Assembly (NCBI GenBank): GCA_947493255.1
Contig: CANLQK010000001.1
Location: 496,001 to 560,000, forward strand
Source of the DNA: an uncultured Paracoccaceae bacterium
GTDB lineage: Bacteria > Pseudomonadota > Alphaproteobacteria > Rhodobacterales > Rhodobacteraceae
Direction: 5' to 3'
DNA length: 64,000 bases
A model generated the notes under the pieces. It saw nothing but the letters and a program-made list of their open reading frames with translations. It did no database searches and had not been told where the DNA came from. Below are positions 54,500 through 63,761 of the stretch, one piece after another; the stretch's first letter is position 1; each line of letters starts with the position of its first letter. The position numbers and the translations under genes are program-made.

Positions 54500-55672
54500 A
54501 TGCGGCGCGTTTCAATTTTTGGGGCAACCGGTTCTATCGGTCAGAACACGATCGATCTGATCCGACGTGCGCCAGATGACTATGATGTTGTCGCGTTGAC
54601 CGGAGCTACAAACATTGAACAATTGGCGCGTGACGCAATCAATTTACGTGCCGATGTTGCAGTTACGTCTGACGAAAACCGTTTGCCAGCTTTGCGCGAT
54701 GCCCTTGCAGGATCAGGTGTTCAGGCCGCTGCTGGGGAAGCCGCATTGATCGAAGCGGCAGCGCGACCCGCCGATTGGGTCATGTCTGCCATTGTCGGGG
54801 CCGCCGGTTTGGCACCGGGGATGGAGGCGCTGAAACAGGGCACAACGTTGGCCTTGGCAAACAAAGAATCTTTAGTCACGGCAGGCCCATTGCTGATGGC
54901 AGAAGCCAAACGTCATGGCTGCACTATCTTGCCTGTCGACAGTGAACATTCGGCTGTGTTTCAGGGGCTGATTGGCGAAGACATCAAGACTGTGGAACGG
55001 ATCATTATCACGGCGAGTGGCGGTGCGTTCCGCGATACGCCGATTGAAGACCTTGCCAATGTGACGGTGGAACAGGCGTCGTGTCATCCCAATTGGAACA
55101 TGGGCCAGCGGATCACGATTGATTCCGCATCAATGTTCAATAAGGCGATGGAGCTGATTGAAACCAAAGAGTTTTTTGGCGTTTCACCCGATCAAATTGA
55201 AACCATTGTTCACCCCGAAAGCATGATCCATGCCTTGGTTGGTTTTTACGACGGGGCATTGATGGCCCATGTCGGGCCGCCTGATATGCGCCACGCGATC
55301 GGGTTCGCTCTCCATTATCCGGATCGGCGGAAATTGCCGGTCGAACGGTTGGATTTGGCCAAGATCGGCCAATTCAATTTCCGTGCGCCGGACACAGCAA
55401 GGTACCCGGCATTGGATATAGCTGCGCGTGTGATGGCAGAAGGCGGCCTGACAGGTGCGGTGTTTAATGCCGCAAAAGAACAAGCGTTGGATGAATTTAT
55501 TGGCGGCCGATGCGGATTCATCGATATGGCACAGGCGGTAAACCGCGTCGTTGACGTGATGTTAACGCGCGAGGGGCTGCAAAATGCCACGATCACATTA
55601 GATAGCGTTCATGATGCGGACGCCATGGCGCGTGCGCTGACCGTTGAACACATCGCAAAGACAAAGGGCTAA
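54500..55672 (+). CDS. dxr: 1-deoxy-D-xylulose 5-phosphate reductoisomerase
   Basis: Second step of the MEP isoprenoid pathway, NADPH-dependent, fosmidomycin target. 390 residues: NADPH site VSIFGATGSIGQNTIDLIRR, LANKESLVTAGPLL, metal/substrate ligands in PVDSEHSAVFQGL, the flexible loop SCHPNWNMGQRITIDSASMF and NKAMELIETKEFFG. Its product pathway supplies UppS. RBS GGGCAGGG. Confidence 0.96.
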   Translation: MRRVSIFGATGSIGQNTIDLIRRAPDDYDVVALTGATNIEQLARDAINLRADVAVTSDENRLPALRDALAGSGVQAAAGEAALIEAAARPADWVMSAIVGAAGLAPGMEALKQGTTLALANKESLVTAGPLLMAEAKRHGCTILPVDSEHSAVFQGLIGEDIKTVERIIITASGGAFRDTPIEDLANVTVEQASCHPNWNMGQRITIDSASMFNKAMELIETKEFFGVSPDQIETIVHPESMIHALVGFYDGALMAHVGPPDMRHAIGFALHYPDRRKLPVERLDLAKIGQFNFRAPDTARYPALDIAARVMAEGGLTGAVFNAAKEQALDEFIGGRCGFIDMAQAVNRVVDVMLTREGLQNATITLDSVHDADAMARALTVEHIAKTKG

Positions 55673-55675
55673 ACC

Positions 55676-57079
55676 GTGGATTTTCTCACCAACATGATCC
55701 CAGCATTCGGGAACATCGGCTTTACTTTATTGGCCTTTATCATCGCGTTGTCGGTGATTGTCGCGATCCATGAATATGGCCACTACATTGTGGGCCGTTG
55801 GTCAGGCATTCATGCAGATGTTTTTTCGATCGGGTTTGGTAAGGTTTTGTGGAGCAAGGTCGACAAGCGCGGCACGGTTTGGCAGATCGCAGCACTTCCG
55901 TTTGGCGGCTATGTTAAATTTCGTGGTGATGCGAATGCAGCGTCCGTTGGGGGCACCGATGCACCAGTGGAGGTGCCTGTCGATCTGTCCGATAACGCGC
56001 GTCTGAGCGATGAGGCAAAGGCTTACGTTGCCAATTTGACGTCGCGCAACACCATGTTGGGTGCCCCTTTGTGGGCACGATCAGCCACTGTGGTTGCTGG
56101 GCCGGTCTTTAATTTCATTCTGTCGGTTATCGTTTTCGCGTGTCTGATGATGTATTCTGGCCGCGCCACGACGCCTTTAACTGTGGACAGCATCATTGCG
56201 ATGCCAGAGCAATTTGCGGTCGAACTGGAAACGGGCGACCAAGTCATTGCAATCGAAGGGGTCGCAATTGGCGAAGATGAAAGTTCGATCACGACTTTGT
56301 CGCGCTCGGTGCCGTCACAGCCCACACTTACCTATGAAGTACGCCGTGACGGTGCTGTGGTTGAAGTGCAGGGGCCTCAGTTGGCGTCGACGCGCGTAGG
56401 TTCAATCACACCACGATCGGCTGCCGATGATGCAGGTCTTCGAATTGGTGATGTCGTGCTCAGCATGAATGGGACGCCAGTTTACACCTTATACGATATG
56501 ATCGAAATCGTTGAAACGGTGCGGGATCAAGAAATCGCGTTAGAGGTTTGGCGCGACGGCGAGATATTGCGCGAGGTTTTGACCCCGCGTTTGACGGCCA
56601 TTCCTCAAGAAGATGGGTCGATCAAAGATGAACCCAAGATTGGTATTGCGCCGAGTATGCCGTTTGATCCGGTGACCGAACGTGTGGGCCCCGGGGCTGC
56701 GTTTAAGCGGGCGGTTGAGCAGGTGTGGTACATTATTCGTCAATCGATCAACAGCTTGGGCGCGCTGATTTCGGGTGCAATCAACACCTGTAACCTGAGT
56801 GGTCCGGTGGGCATCGCAGAAACATCCGGATCCATGGCGAGCCAAGGGACCTTTAGTTTCATCAGCTTTATCGCGGTGCTTTCCACAGCTGTTGGTTTGC
56901 TAAACTTGTTCCCAATTCCGGTTTTGGATGGGGGTCACCTCGTTTTCCATGCCTATGAAGCGGTTACAGGTAAGATGCCCAGCGACGGTGCGTTGCGGAT
57001 CTTTATGGCGATTGGCTTGGCGATGATCGGGACGTTGATGGTGTTTGCGATTGGCAATGACCTGCTGTTTTGCCCGTAA
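55676..57079 (+). CDS. rseP: RIP metalloprotease RseP (site-2 protease)
   Basis: Intramembrane zinc protease acting after a first-site cut, for example on anti-sigma factors or remnant signal peptides. 467 residues: first helix with zinc motif IHEYGHYIVGRW (HExxH), PFGGYVKFRGD, two PDZ domains (about 140-330), and the second active-site helix NLFPIPVLDGGHLVFHAYEA. GTG start. 3 bp after dxr. The anti-sigma partner is not in the window. Confidence 0.94.
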   Translation: MDFLTNMIPAFGNIGFTLLAFIIALSVIVAIHEYGHYIVGRWSGIHADVFSIGFGKVLWSKVDKRGTVWQIAALPFGGYVKFRGDANAASVGGTDAPVEVPVDLSDNARLSDEAKAYVANLTSRNTMLGAPLWARSATVVAGPVFNFILSVIVFACLMMYSGRATTPLTVDSIIAMPEQFAVELETGDQVIAIEGVAIGEDESSITTLSRSVPSQPTLTYEVRRDGAVVEVQGPQLASTRVGSITPRSAADDAGLRIGDVVLSMNGTPVYTLYDMIEIVETVRDQEIALEVWRDGEILREVLTPRLTAIPQEDGSIKDEPKIGIAPSMPFDPVTERVGPGAAFKRAVEQVWYIIRQSINSLGALISGAINTCNLSGPVGIAETSGSMASQGTFSFISFIAVLSTAVGLLNLFPIPVLDGGHLVFHAYEAVTGKMPSDGALRIFMAIGLAMIGTLMVFAIGNDLLFCP

Positions 57080-57155
57080 GTGAACAAAGCACTGCCCAGA
57101 AGTTGCCACATTTACCAGATATCTACGATCCACCGATTTGTTGAGCAGGTGAAAC

Positions 57156-57290
57156 ATGCAAACTCTTACAGCTGGATATCATGGCGTTAGCCTTTTGGTG
57201 AACCTGAACTGGGATCGCCTGTTGTACCTTGCAACAATTGCATTTGCCTTAGGTCTTGGGACATGGGTTGGATCGCTTCAAGCGTCCTAA
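57156..57290 (+). CDS. 44-aa membrane peptide between rseP and bamA
   Basis: Found by direct reading: MQTLTAGYHGVSLLVNLNWD starts the protein, followed by one hydrophobic helix (LLYLATIAFALGLGTWVGSL) and a stop. AGGTG lies upstream at proper distance. A strong terminator follows 30 bp later, so the peptide would be the last gene of the uppS-rseP transcript. I recall similar GYHG...LNWDR peptides in roseobacters; function unknown. Confidence 0.65.
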   Translation: MQTLTAGYHGVSLLVNLNWDRLLYLATIAFALGLGTWVGSLQAS

Positions 57291-57320
57291 AGTAACCAAA
57301 TTTTTCGCGGCAATTTTCAG

Positions 57321-57346
57321 CGCGTCCCTTGGGGCGCGTTTGTTGC
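57321..57346 (+). terminator. Terminator upstream of bamA
   Basis: CGCGTCCC (57321-57328) pairs with GGGGCGCG (57331-57338) with one G-T pair, followed by TTTGTTGCTTTT. Confidence 0.65.
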
Positions 57347-57348
57347 TT

Positions 57349-57386
57349 TTGACAACCCTGATTTGCACCGTTAGACGGGATATACT
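57349..57386 (+). promoter_or_regulatory. Possible bamA promoter
   Basis: TTGACA at 57349-57354 with TTAGAC at 57371-57376 (16-bp spacer); TATACT at 57381-57386 is an alternative -10. It follows the terminator directly and would give bamA and the lipid A genes their own promoter. Confidence 0.4.
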
Positions 57387-57411
57387 TGGGATGTCGAAAC
57401 GAGCATAAACA

Positions 57412-59739
57412 ATGAATATTTTCGCACGCGCTTTGATCTTAACTTCGAAAAACTTGAAGGTCGGGGCGTTTGCGTCTGTTGTGCTTTCAACGGGTGCAAT
57501 TGGTTTGGCCAGCCCTGTTTTGGCGCAAAATTACAGCTTTTCAACAGTTTCCATCCAAGGGAACCAACGTATCGAGACAGCGACGATCCTGACGTACTTA
57601 GGATTTGGGCAAGGTGAAGCGGTGACTGCGGGCCAGCTGAACGATGCGGCCCAGCGAATCCGGGCGACCGGCCTTTTTGAATCGGTTAACGTTGTCCCGC
57701 AGGGCGGAACGTTGGTGATCGAGGTTCAAGAATTCCCAACCATCAATAATATTTCCTTCGAAGGAAATGCACGTGTGCGCGATGCAGAACTTGGGGCGGT
57801 TGTGCGCAGCCAGCCACGCCGTGTTTATAGCCCGGCGCAAGCTGAAGAAGACACTGCTGCCATCACGCAGGTTTATGCTGATCAGGGCCGTGTGAACGCT
57901 ACTGTCGCGCCGCGTATTATTGAACGTTCTGATAATCGTGTCGATTTAGTCTTTGAGGTTTTCGAAGGCGGTCTGACTGAAGTTGAACGTATTAGTTTCG
58001 TTGGCAACCGGTCATTTGGTGAAAGCCGTTTGCGCCGCGTATTGGAAACGAAGCAAGCTGGATTGCTACGAGCCATCATCGGGCGCGATACATTTATTGC
58101 GGACCGTGTTGCATTTGATCAGCAGGTCTTGGCTGATTTCTATCAATCGCGTGGTTACGTCGATTTTCAGGTACAGAACGTGGACGTGTCCCTGACGCGG
58201 GAACGCGATGCGTATCTGATTACGTTCAACGTACAAGAAGGACAGCAGTTTTCGTTCGGCAACGTAAATGTTTCGTCTGAAGTCACAGGTGCTGACCCGT
58301 TAGAGTATGAAAACGCACTGAAACTGCGCTCTGGGGTGACCTACTCGCCGGCGTTGATCGAACAAGATATTGCGCGACTGGAACGGCTGGCAATCCGCCA
58401 GGGTTTGAATTTTGTGCGAGTCGACCCGCGTATCACACGCAACGACAGAACCCTAACGTTGGACGTTGATTTTGTGCTGGTAAATGGACCGCGCATTTTT
58501 GTCGAACGTATCGACATCGAAGGCAACAACACAACGCTAGACCGTGTGATCCGTTCGCGGTTTGATGTGGTTGAGGGCGACCCCTTTAACCCGCGCCAGA
58601 TCCGCGAAAGCGCTGAACGCATTCGTGCGCTTGGATATTTTAACAACGCTGACGTCGATGCACGTGAAGGGTCTAGCCCAGATCAGGTTGTGATCGATGT
58701 GGATGTGGAAGAGGGGCCAACAGGCTCGCTATCTTTCGGTGGGAATTTCTCGACTGACAATGGTTTCAGCTTGTTGGCGCGTTTCAACCAGCGAAACTTC
58801 CTTGGCCGTGGCCAGTCTCTCAGCTTCGGTATTGCTGCGGGTGAAGATGACCAAACGCTGAACTTTAGCTTCACCGAGCCACGTTTGCTGGGGCGCGACC
58901 TTAGCTTTGGCATCGATATGTCATACAGCACATCCGATAGTAGTGACACGACATTCGATACATCCACCGGCCAATTCCGACCACGTATCGGTTTTCCAGT
59001 GTCTGAGAACGGCCGTATGACGCTGTTTTATTCCTACGACTACACAGATATATTTGACGTAGACGACGATGCATCCTCTTTGATTGTTGCGGATGAAGGT
59101 TCCGTCGGAACTCATGCCCTTGGGTATTCTTACAGCTATGACACACGCCGGACAGGCTTAAACCCGAACGCGGGAGTATTGTTGCGGTTTGGTCAGGAAT
59201 TTGGGGTCGGCGACGCAACCTATGTTGAAACCACCGCCGAGCTGACCGGACAAACGCTTGTTTTGAATGAAGAAGTGACATTAACTGCCACGTTGGAAGG
59301 CGGTTTGTTAAGTTATTCTGGCGGTAACAGTCGGATCACAGACCGCTATTTCTTGGGCAGCAGCTTGATGCGCGGGTTTGAACCCGGCGGTATCGGACCA
59401 CGCTCCACTGACCTTGATACCAATAGCGTTTCAACCGATGACGCTTTGGGCGGGAATGCATTTGCTGTTTTAAGGCTCGAAGCCGCTTTCCCGCTTGGTT
59501 TGCCGGAGGAATACGGCATTACCGGCGGCGTTTTCCTTGATTATGGTTCTGTTTGGGATACTGGACTTAATAGTGCAGATGTCATCTACGACGATTTTAC
59601 CCCACGAACGATCGCAGGTGTCTCAATCTTTTGGGACACGCCAATTGGGCCGCTGCGTTTCAACTGGACAGAACCTTTGGATGTTCAACCAAATGACGTG
59701 ACCAAGCAGTTTGATGTGACTATTTCCACGTCGTTCTGA
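57412..59739 (+). CDS. bamA: Outer membrane protein assembly factor BamA
   Basis: Central component of the BAM machine that inserts beta-barrel proteins. 775 residues: signal peptide ending SPVLAQN, five POTRA domains (starting STVSIQGNQRIETATILTYL; further borders near GLTEVERISFVGNRSF and IFVERIDIEGNNTT), then a 16-strand barrel with the lid-loop motif SSLMRGFEPGGIGPRSTD (RGF) and a terminal phenylalanine (VTISTSF). Its stop overlaps the skp start by one base. Confidence 0.96.
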   Translation: MNIFARALILTSKNLKVGAFASVVLSTGAIGLASPVLAQNYSFSTVSIQGNQRIETATILTYLGFGQGEAVTAGQLNDAAQRIRATGLFESVNVVPQGGTLVIEVQEFPTINNISFEGNARVRDAELGAVVRSQPRRVYSPAQAEEDTAAITQVYADQGRVNATVAPRIIERSDNRVDLVFEVFEGGLTEVERISFVGNRSFGESRLRRVLETKQAGLLRAIIGRDTFIADRVAFDQQVLADFYQSRGYVDFQVQNVDVSLTRERDAYLITFNVQEGQQFSFGNVNVSSEVTGADPLEYENALKLRSGVTYSPALIEQDIARLERLAIRQGLNFVRVDPRITRNDRTLTLDVDFVLVNGPRIFVERIDIEGNNTTLDRVIRSRFDVVEGDPFNPRQIRESAERIRALGYFNNADVDAREGSSPDQVVIDVDVEEGPTGSLSFGGNFSTDNGFSLLARFNQRNFLGRGQSLSFGIAAGEDDQTLNFSFTEPRLLGRDLSFGIDMSYSTSDSSDTTFDTSTGQFRPRIGFPVSENGRMTLFYSYDYTDIFDVDDDASSLIVADEGSVGTHALGYSYSYDTRRTGLNPNAGVLLRFGQEFGVGDATYVETTAELTGQTLVLNEEVTLTATLEGGLLSYSGGNSRITDRYFLGSSLMRGFEPGGIGPRSTDLDTNSVSTDDALGGNAFAVLRLEAAFPLGLPEEYGITGGVFLDYGSVWDTGLNSADVIYDDFTPRTIAGVSIFWDTPIGPLRFNWTEPLDVQPNDVTKQFDVTISTSF

Positions 59740-60338
59740 TGGCGCGGATCTGGTTTAGCATTGGACTGGCATTTTTGGCTGGCCTCGCATTTGCCCAAGA
59801 CAGCACTGCAGTGCAGGACCAACCTCAATCTGCCGTCATTGCGACCAGCGTTTTGACGGTCGATGTGGATGGGCTTTTTACCCGGTCGCAGTTCGGAATT
59901 CGGGTGCTAGAAGATTACACGACACAAGGTGAAGCGCTCGCCGCAGAAAACCGCCGTATCGCGGACGCGTTGCGCGAAGAAGAACTGACCTTAGCGGCAC
60001 AACGTGCAGACATGGCGATTGATGTGTTTTTGGCCGAAGCCGAGGCGTTTGACGAGAAAGCGCAAGCGATCCGCCGCGCGCAAGATGCAAAAGAACGCGT
60101 ACTTGAAACCTTACTGTCAGAAGGTCGCGACCGGTTCTTGGTTGTGAGCCGCCCCATTTTAGGGGAACTCATGATCGAACGGGGGGCTTCCGCTATTCTT
60201 GATCGCCGTTCGGTGCTGTTATCACTTGGCAGTATCGACATTACCGAAGACGCGATTGCACGGATTGACGCTGAATTAGGCGATGGTACCGTGCAGGACG
60301 AGGATCCAGAAACAGAAGAAACCACGGCGCAAGACTAG
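59739..60338 (+). CDS. skp: OmpH/Skp family periplasmic chaperone
   Basis: 199 residues. Signal peptide (WFSIGLAFLAGLAFAQ), then a long charged helical hairpin (AENRRIADALREEELTLAAQ; AFDEKAQAIRRAQDAKERVL) that forms the Skp tentacles, and a small beta core with LTVDVDGLFTRSQFG and MIERGASAILDRRSVLLSLG. Holds outer membrane proteins on their way to BamA. Coupled to bamA. Confidence 0.9.
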   Translation: MARIWFSIGLAFLAGLAFAQDSTAVQDQPQSAVIATSVLTVDVDGLFTRSQFGIRVLEDYTTQGEALAAENRRIADALREEELTLAAQRADMAIDVFLAEAEAFDEKAQAIRRAQDAKERVLETLLSEGRDRFLVVSRPILGELMIERGASAILDRRSVLLSLGSIDITEDAIARIDAELGDGTVQDEDPETEETTAQD

Positions 60339-60443
60339 GTTGAAAACAAAGTGTTCTTCACAGGATGCTTGCCGTGCGCGTGATGGCTTGTTAGGCCAAT
60401 ACATGAATTTTCGGGGGCCGTGCCCCCAACGACGGAGCAGAAC

Positions 60444-60905
60444 ATGTCAGATCCAATCACCACCGCAGATATCCACTTGATCCAGCGGATCATTCCGCAC
60501 CGGTACCCGTTTTTGTTGGTCGACAAAGTGATTGATATCAATGGGACATCGTCCGCCACTGGCATCAAAAACGTGACCATGAATGAGCCGCATTTTCAGG
60601 GCCATTTCCCAGGCACGCCGATTATGCCGGGTGTGACGATCATCGAGGCCATGGCGCAAACTGCTGCCGTGATGGTCGGGACAACGATGGGCCTGATGGA
60701 CAAGAATATGTTGATCTACTTCATGGGCATCGATGGCTGTAAATTCCGCCGCAAGGTTATCCCTGGTGATGTGTTGGAAATGAAAGTTGAAACAACGCGC
60801 GGCAAACCTGGTGGTAAGGTTTGGAAGTTCAAGGGCGTGGCAACTGTCGATGGCGAAATGGCCGCGGAAGGCGAATTCACCGCCATGATGGATTTGTCGA
60901 GCTAA
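60444..60905 (+). CDS. fabZ: 3-hydroxyacyl-[acyl-carrier-protein] dehydratase FabZ
   Basis: Dehydrates hydroxyacyl-ACP; competes with LpxA/LpxD for the same substrate. 153 residues, hot-dog fold: [37 protein letters not shown] with the catalytic His and Glu, and [23 protein letters not shown] precedes ATG 60444. The 105 bp after skp has no clear terminator. Confidence 0.96.
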   Translation: MSDPITTADIHLIQRIIPHRYPFLLVDKVIDINGTSSATGIKNVTMNEPHFQGHFPGTPIMPGVTIIEAMAQTAAVMVGTTMGLMDKNMLIYFMGIDGCKFRRKVIPGDVLEMKVETTRGKPGGKVWKFKGVATVDGEMAAEGEFTAMMDLSS

Positions 60906-60908
60906 AGG

Positions 60909-61688
60909 ATGTCCATTCACCCATCCGCCATTATCGAAGACGGAGCGCAATTGGGCGCGGATGTTTCCATCGGGCCGTTTTGTGTCGTTGGGCCCAAAGT
61001 CGTGCTGGGCGATCGTGTTGAGCTTAAGTCCCATGTGGTCGTAACAGGCGATACGCAGATTGGTGCGGAAACTGTAGTTTTCCCGTTCTGTTGCATCGGT
61101 GAAATTCCGCAAGACGTTAAGTTCAAGGGCGAGGCTGCCAAGCTGGTGATCGGTGAACGTAACCGTATTCGCGAACATGTCACCATGAACCCCGGAACCG
61201 CCGGCGGTGGAGGCGTTACCAAAATTGGCGACGATGGGTTCTTCTTAGCCGGAAGCCACGTGGCCCATGATGCCACGGTGGGCGACCGCGTGATCATTGT
61301 GAACCAATCTGCGGTTGCGGGGCATTGTGTCATCGAGGACGATGTTATCATCGGTGGGCTGTGTGGCATTCATCAGTATGTTCGCATTGGGCAGGGCGCG
61401 ATTATTGGTGCGCTGACAATGGTGACGAATGACGTTATTCCACACGGATTGGTTCAAGGACCTCGCGGTGAGTTGGATGGTCTTAACCTTGTTGGATTAA
61501 AACGGCGCGGCGTGTCGCGCGCCGATATTTCTAGTCTTCGCGTTGCGTTCCAAACCCTTAAAGACGGGGAAGGGTCGTTCTTGGAACGCGCCCGTCGATT
61601 GGGTGAAGAATCCGACAGCGATTACGTGGCGCAGATGGTCGACTTTATTCTGGCCGACACAGACCGCCATTTCCTGACGCCAAGATGA
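60909..61688 (+). CDS. lpxA: UDP-N-acetylglucosamine O-acyltransferase LpxA
   Basis: First step of lipid A synthesis. 259 residues of left-handed beta-helix (IHPSAIIEDGAQLGADVSIG; GPFCVVGPKVVLGDRVELKS), catalytic His in AGSHVAHDATVGD, and a C-terminal helical domain with LVGLKRRGVSRADISSLR. 3 bp after fabZ, overlaps lpxI by ATGA. Confidence 0.96.
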   Translation: MSIHPSAIIEDGAQLGADVSIGPFCVVGPKVVLGDRVELKSHVVVTGDTQIGAETVVFPFCCIGEIPQDVKFKGEAAKLVIGERNRIREHVTMNPGTAGGGGVTKIGDDGFFLAGSHVAHDATVGDRVIIVNQSAVAGHCVIEDDVIIGGLCGIHQYVRIGQGAIIGALTMVTNDVIPHGLVQGPRGELDGLNLVGLKRRGVSRADISSLRVAFQTLKDGEGSFLERARRLGEESDSDYVAQMVDFILADTDRHFLTPR

Positions 61689-62590
61689 CGATCGCGCTGA
61701 TCGCGGGGACGGGGGGATTGCCCCCTGTCGTAGCGCAGGCTGTGATGTGCGAGGGGCGCGATCTGATCGTTTGCGAAATGCGCGGGTTTGCCAGTGAAGT
61801 CGACGAGGCTGTCGAACGTGTTTCTTTTCGCATCGAGACCCTTGGGACGTTTTTAGAAACGTTGAAGGCCCACAGGGTTACGCAGGTTTGCATGGCGGGT
61901 GCCGTGCAACGCCCCAACGTCGATCCGTCTGCCATTGATCCAGCAACAGCCCCCTTGGTGCCGCGTTTGATGGCCGCAATGGCAAAAGGCGATGACGGGA
62001 CCCTGCGCGAGATTATTGCGATTTTCCAAGAGGCAGGGTTTGAGGTTGTGGGCGCCCATGAATTGGCCCCAGACCTATTACCCATCGCGGGGGTACAAAC
62101 ACAAACCCCGATCCGTGATTTGACTGCCGATTTGATTGCAGCCGATGGCGCACTGGCCGAGATGGGCGAAACTGACATGGGGCAGGCGGTTCTGGTGCGC
62201 GATGGCGCGGTGATTGCCCGCGAAGACGCACGTGGTACCGCAGCGCTTTTGGCAGACTTTTCGTCTGAATTGACGGGTGACGATGATGGCAAAAACTCGT
62301 TTTGGGGCATTGCGACCGACGCGATTTCCAAGACGGCAGAATGGGTGTCGAGCACGCTGCACCCGCTAGATGCATTGCCGGGTGCTGGGGCTGTGTTGTT
62401 TAAGGCGCCAAAACCCAACCAGATTTTGGTGGCTGATATGCCGGTCATCGGACCAGATACGGCGATGCAGGCGGCTGAGGCAGGATTGGATGGTATTGTG
62501 ATTGCCCATGAAAAGGTGATGGTCTTGGATCTTGATCAAGTCATAACCATTCTGGACGGCCAACAGATGTTCTTATGGGTGCGCGCATGA
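61685..62590 (+). CDS. lpxI: UDP-2,3-diacylglucosamine pyrophosphatase LpxI
   Basis: Hydrolyses UDP-2,3-diacylglucosamine to lipid X and UMP; the alphaproteobacterial replacement for LpxH. 301 residues (DUF1009): IALIAGTGGLPPVVAQAVM, MAGAVQRPNVDPSAIDPATA, DMGQAVLVRDGAVIAREDARG, and GPDTAMQAAEAGLDGIVIAH with the catalytic Asp. Coupled at both ends by 4-bp overlaps. Confidence 0.95.
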   Translation: MTIALIAGTGGLPPVVAQAVMCEGRDLIVCEMRGFASEVDEAVERVSFRIETLGTFLETLKAHRVTQVCMAGAVQRPNVDPSAIDPATAPLVPRLMAAMAKGDDGTLREIIAIFQEAGFEVVGAHELAPDLLPIAGVQTQTPIRDLTADLIAADGALAEMGETDMGQAVLVRDGAVIAREDARGTAALLADFSSELTGDDDGKNSFWGIATDAISKTAEWVSSTLHPLDALPGAGAVLFKAPKPNQILVADMPVIGPDTAMQAAEAGLDGIVIAHEKVMVLDLDQVITILDGQQMFLWVRA

Positions 62591-63747
62591 AGGTGTTTGT
62601 AATTGCGGGCGAACCGTCGGGTGACAAATTGGGCGGGGCCTTGATGAAAGGGCTTCGTGCGTTGGTTCCGGGCGTGACGTTTGAAGGTGTAGGTGGCCCG
62701 ACGATGCAGGCGCAAGGCCTAGAAAGCCTATTCCCAATGCAAGAATTGTCCTTAATGGGCATTGCAGAAATCCTACCAAAATACCGCCACCTGAAACGCC
62801 GTATTCGCGAGACTGCAGACGCGGTGATCGAAACAAAACCGGATGTGTTGATCACAATCGATTCACCCGACTTTTGTTTGCGCGTCGCACGGTTAGTAAA
62901 GGCCGGATCAGATGTGCGCACGGTACATTACGTTGCACCAACGGTCTGGGCTTGGCGGGCAGGGCGCGCGGCTAAGATGGCCAAAAGCATCGATCAGGTT
63001 CTCGCGCTGTTTCCGTTCGAACCACCATTCATGGAAGCAGAAGGGATGCGATGTGATTTTGTCGGGCATCCTGTTGCCGCGGAACCCCCGGTTACCCCAA
63101 CCGAGGTGCAGGGCTTTTTGAAGAAATACCAAATGCTCGCGTCGGGGACGGAAAAGGTCGTTATTCTCCCCGGGTCACGCCAATCCGAAATTGAACGGCT
63201 CGGCGAGACGTTCGTAAAGGCCATAGCCGATACAGATATTGCGGATAAGCAGGTCATCATTCCAACGCTTCCGCACCTTAGGGCCCAAGTCGAAAGGGTG
63301 TTTAAGCCAACTCTTGATGGCTGTTTTGGGGTTGTCGTTGATGGCGAGGGTCTAACAGCAGAGCAAGCGGCCCGAGAACGGCTTGTTGCCATGGCCCATG
63401 CTGATGTCGCCCTTGCAGCGTCAGGGACTGTGTCGCTGGAGCTGGCGGCGGCCCGTACCCCTATGGTGATCGCATACGACATGAGCTGGCTAAGCCGCCA
63501 AGTCATCAGTCGAATGTTGTTGACCGATACAGTTACATTGGTGAACTTGGTCAGTGACACCCGTGTGGTGCCAGAATTCATCGGGCAAGATTGCCAACCG
63601 ACGCCAATTGCACAGGCGCTGACGCAGGCATTCACATCGCCCGATGATCAATTGGCAGCGCTGGATGTTACGATGGACCGCCTTGGGCGAGGGGGGGAAG
63701 CCCCCGGCACTCGTGCGGCCCGCGCGGTCCTGTCAGGATTAAAATAA
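62587..63747 (+). CDS. lpxB: Lipid-A-disaccharide synthase LpxB
   Basis: Joins lipid X and UDP-diacylglucosamine to the disaccharide core. 386 residues, GT-B fold: KVFVIAGEPSGDKLGGALMK, DFCLRVARLVKAGSDVRTVH, YVAPTVWAWRAGRAAKM, FVGHPVAAEPP, ILPGSRQSEIERL and ALAASGTVSLELAAARTPMV. ATG 62587 overlaps the lpxI stop (ATGA); an in-frame start 12 bp upstream is less likely. Confidence 0.96.
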   Translation: MKVFVIAGEPSGDKLGGALMKGLRALVPGVTFEGVGGPTMQAQGLESLFPMQELSLMGIAEILPKYRHLKRRIRETADAVIETKPDVLITIDSPDFCLRVARLVKAGSDVRTVHYVAPTVWAWRAGRAAKMAKSIDQVLALFPFEPPFMEAEGMRCDFVGHPVAAEPPVTPTEVQGFLKKYQMLASGTEKVVILPGSRQSEIERLGETFVKAIADTDIADKQVIIPTLPHLRAQVERVFKPTLDGCFGVVVDGEGLTAEQAARERLVAMAHADVALAASGTVSLELAAARTPMVIAYDMSWLSRQVISRMLLTDTVTLVNLVSDTRVVPEFIGQDCQPTPIAQALTQAFTSPDDQLAALDVTMDRLGRGGEAPGTRAARAVLSGLK

Positions 63748-63761
63748 CCGGAGAGACGCCC

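Noticed and set aside
61645-62448. 267-codon open frame antisense to lpxI
   Set aside because: Low-complexity Ser/Ala/Pro content typical of antisense frames in G+C-rich genes.
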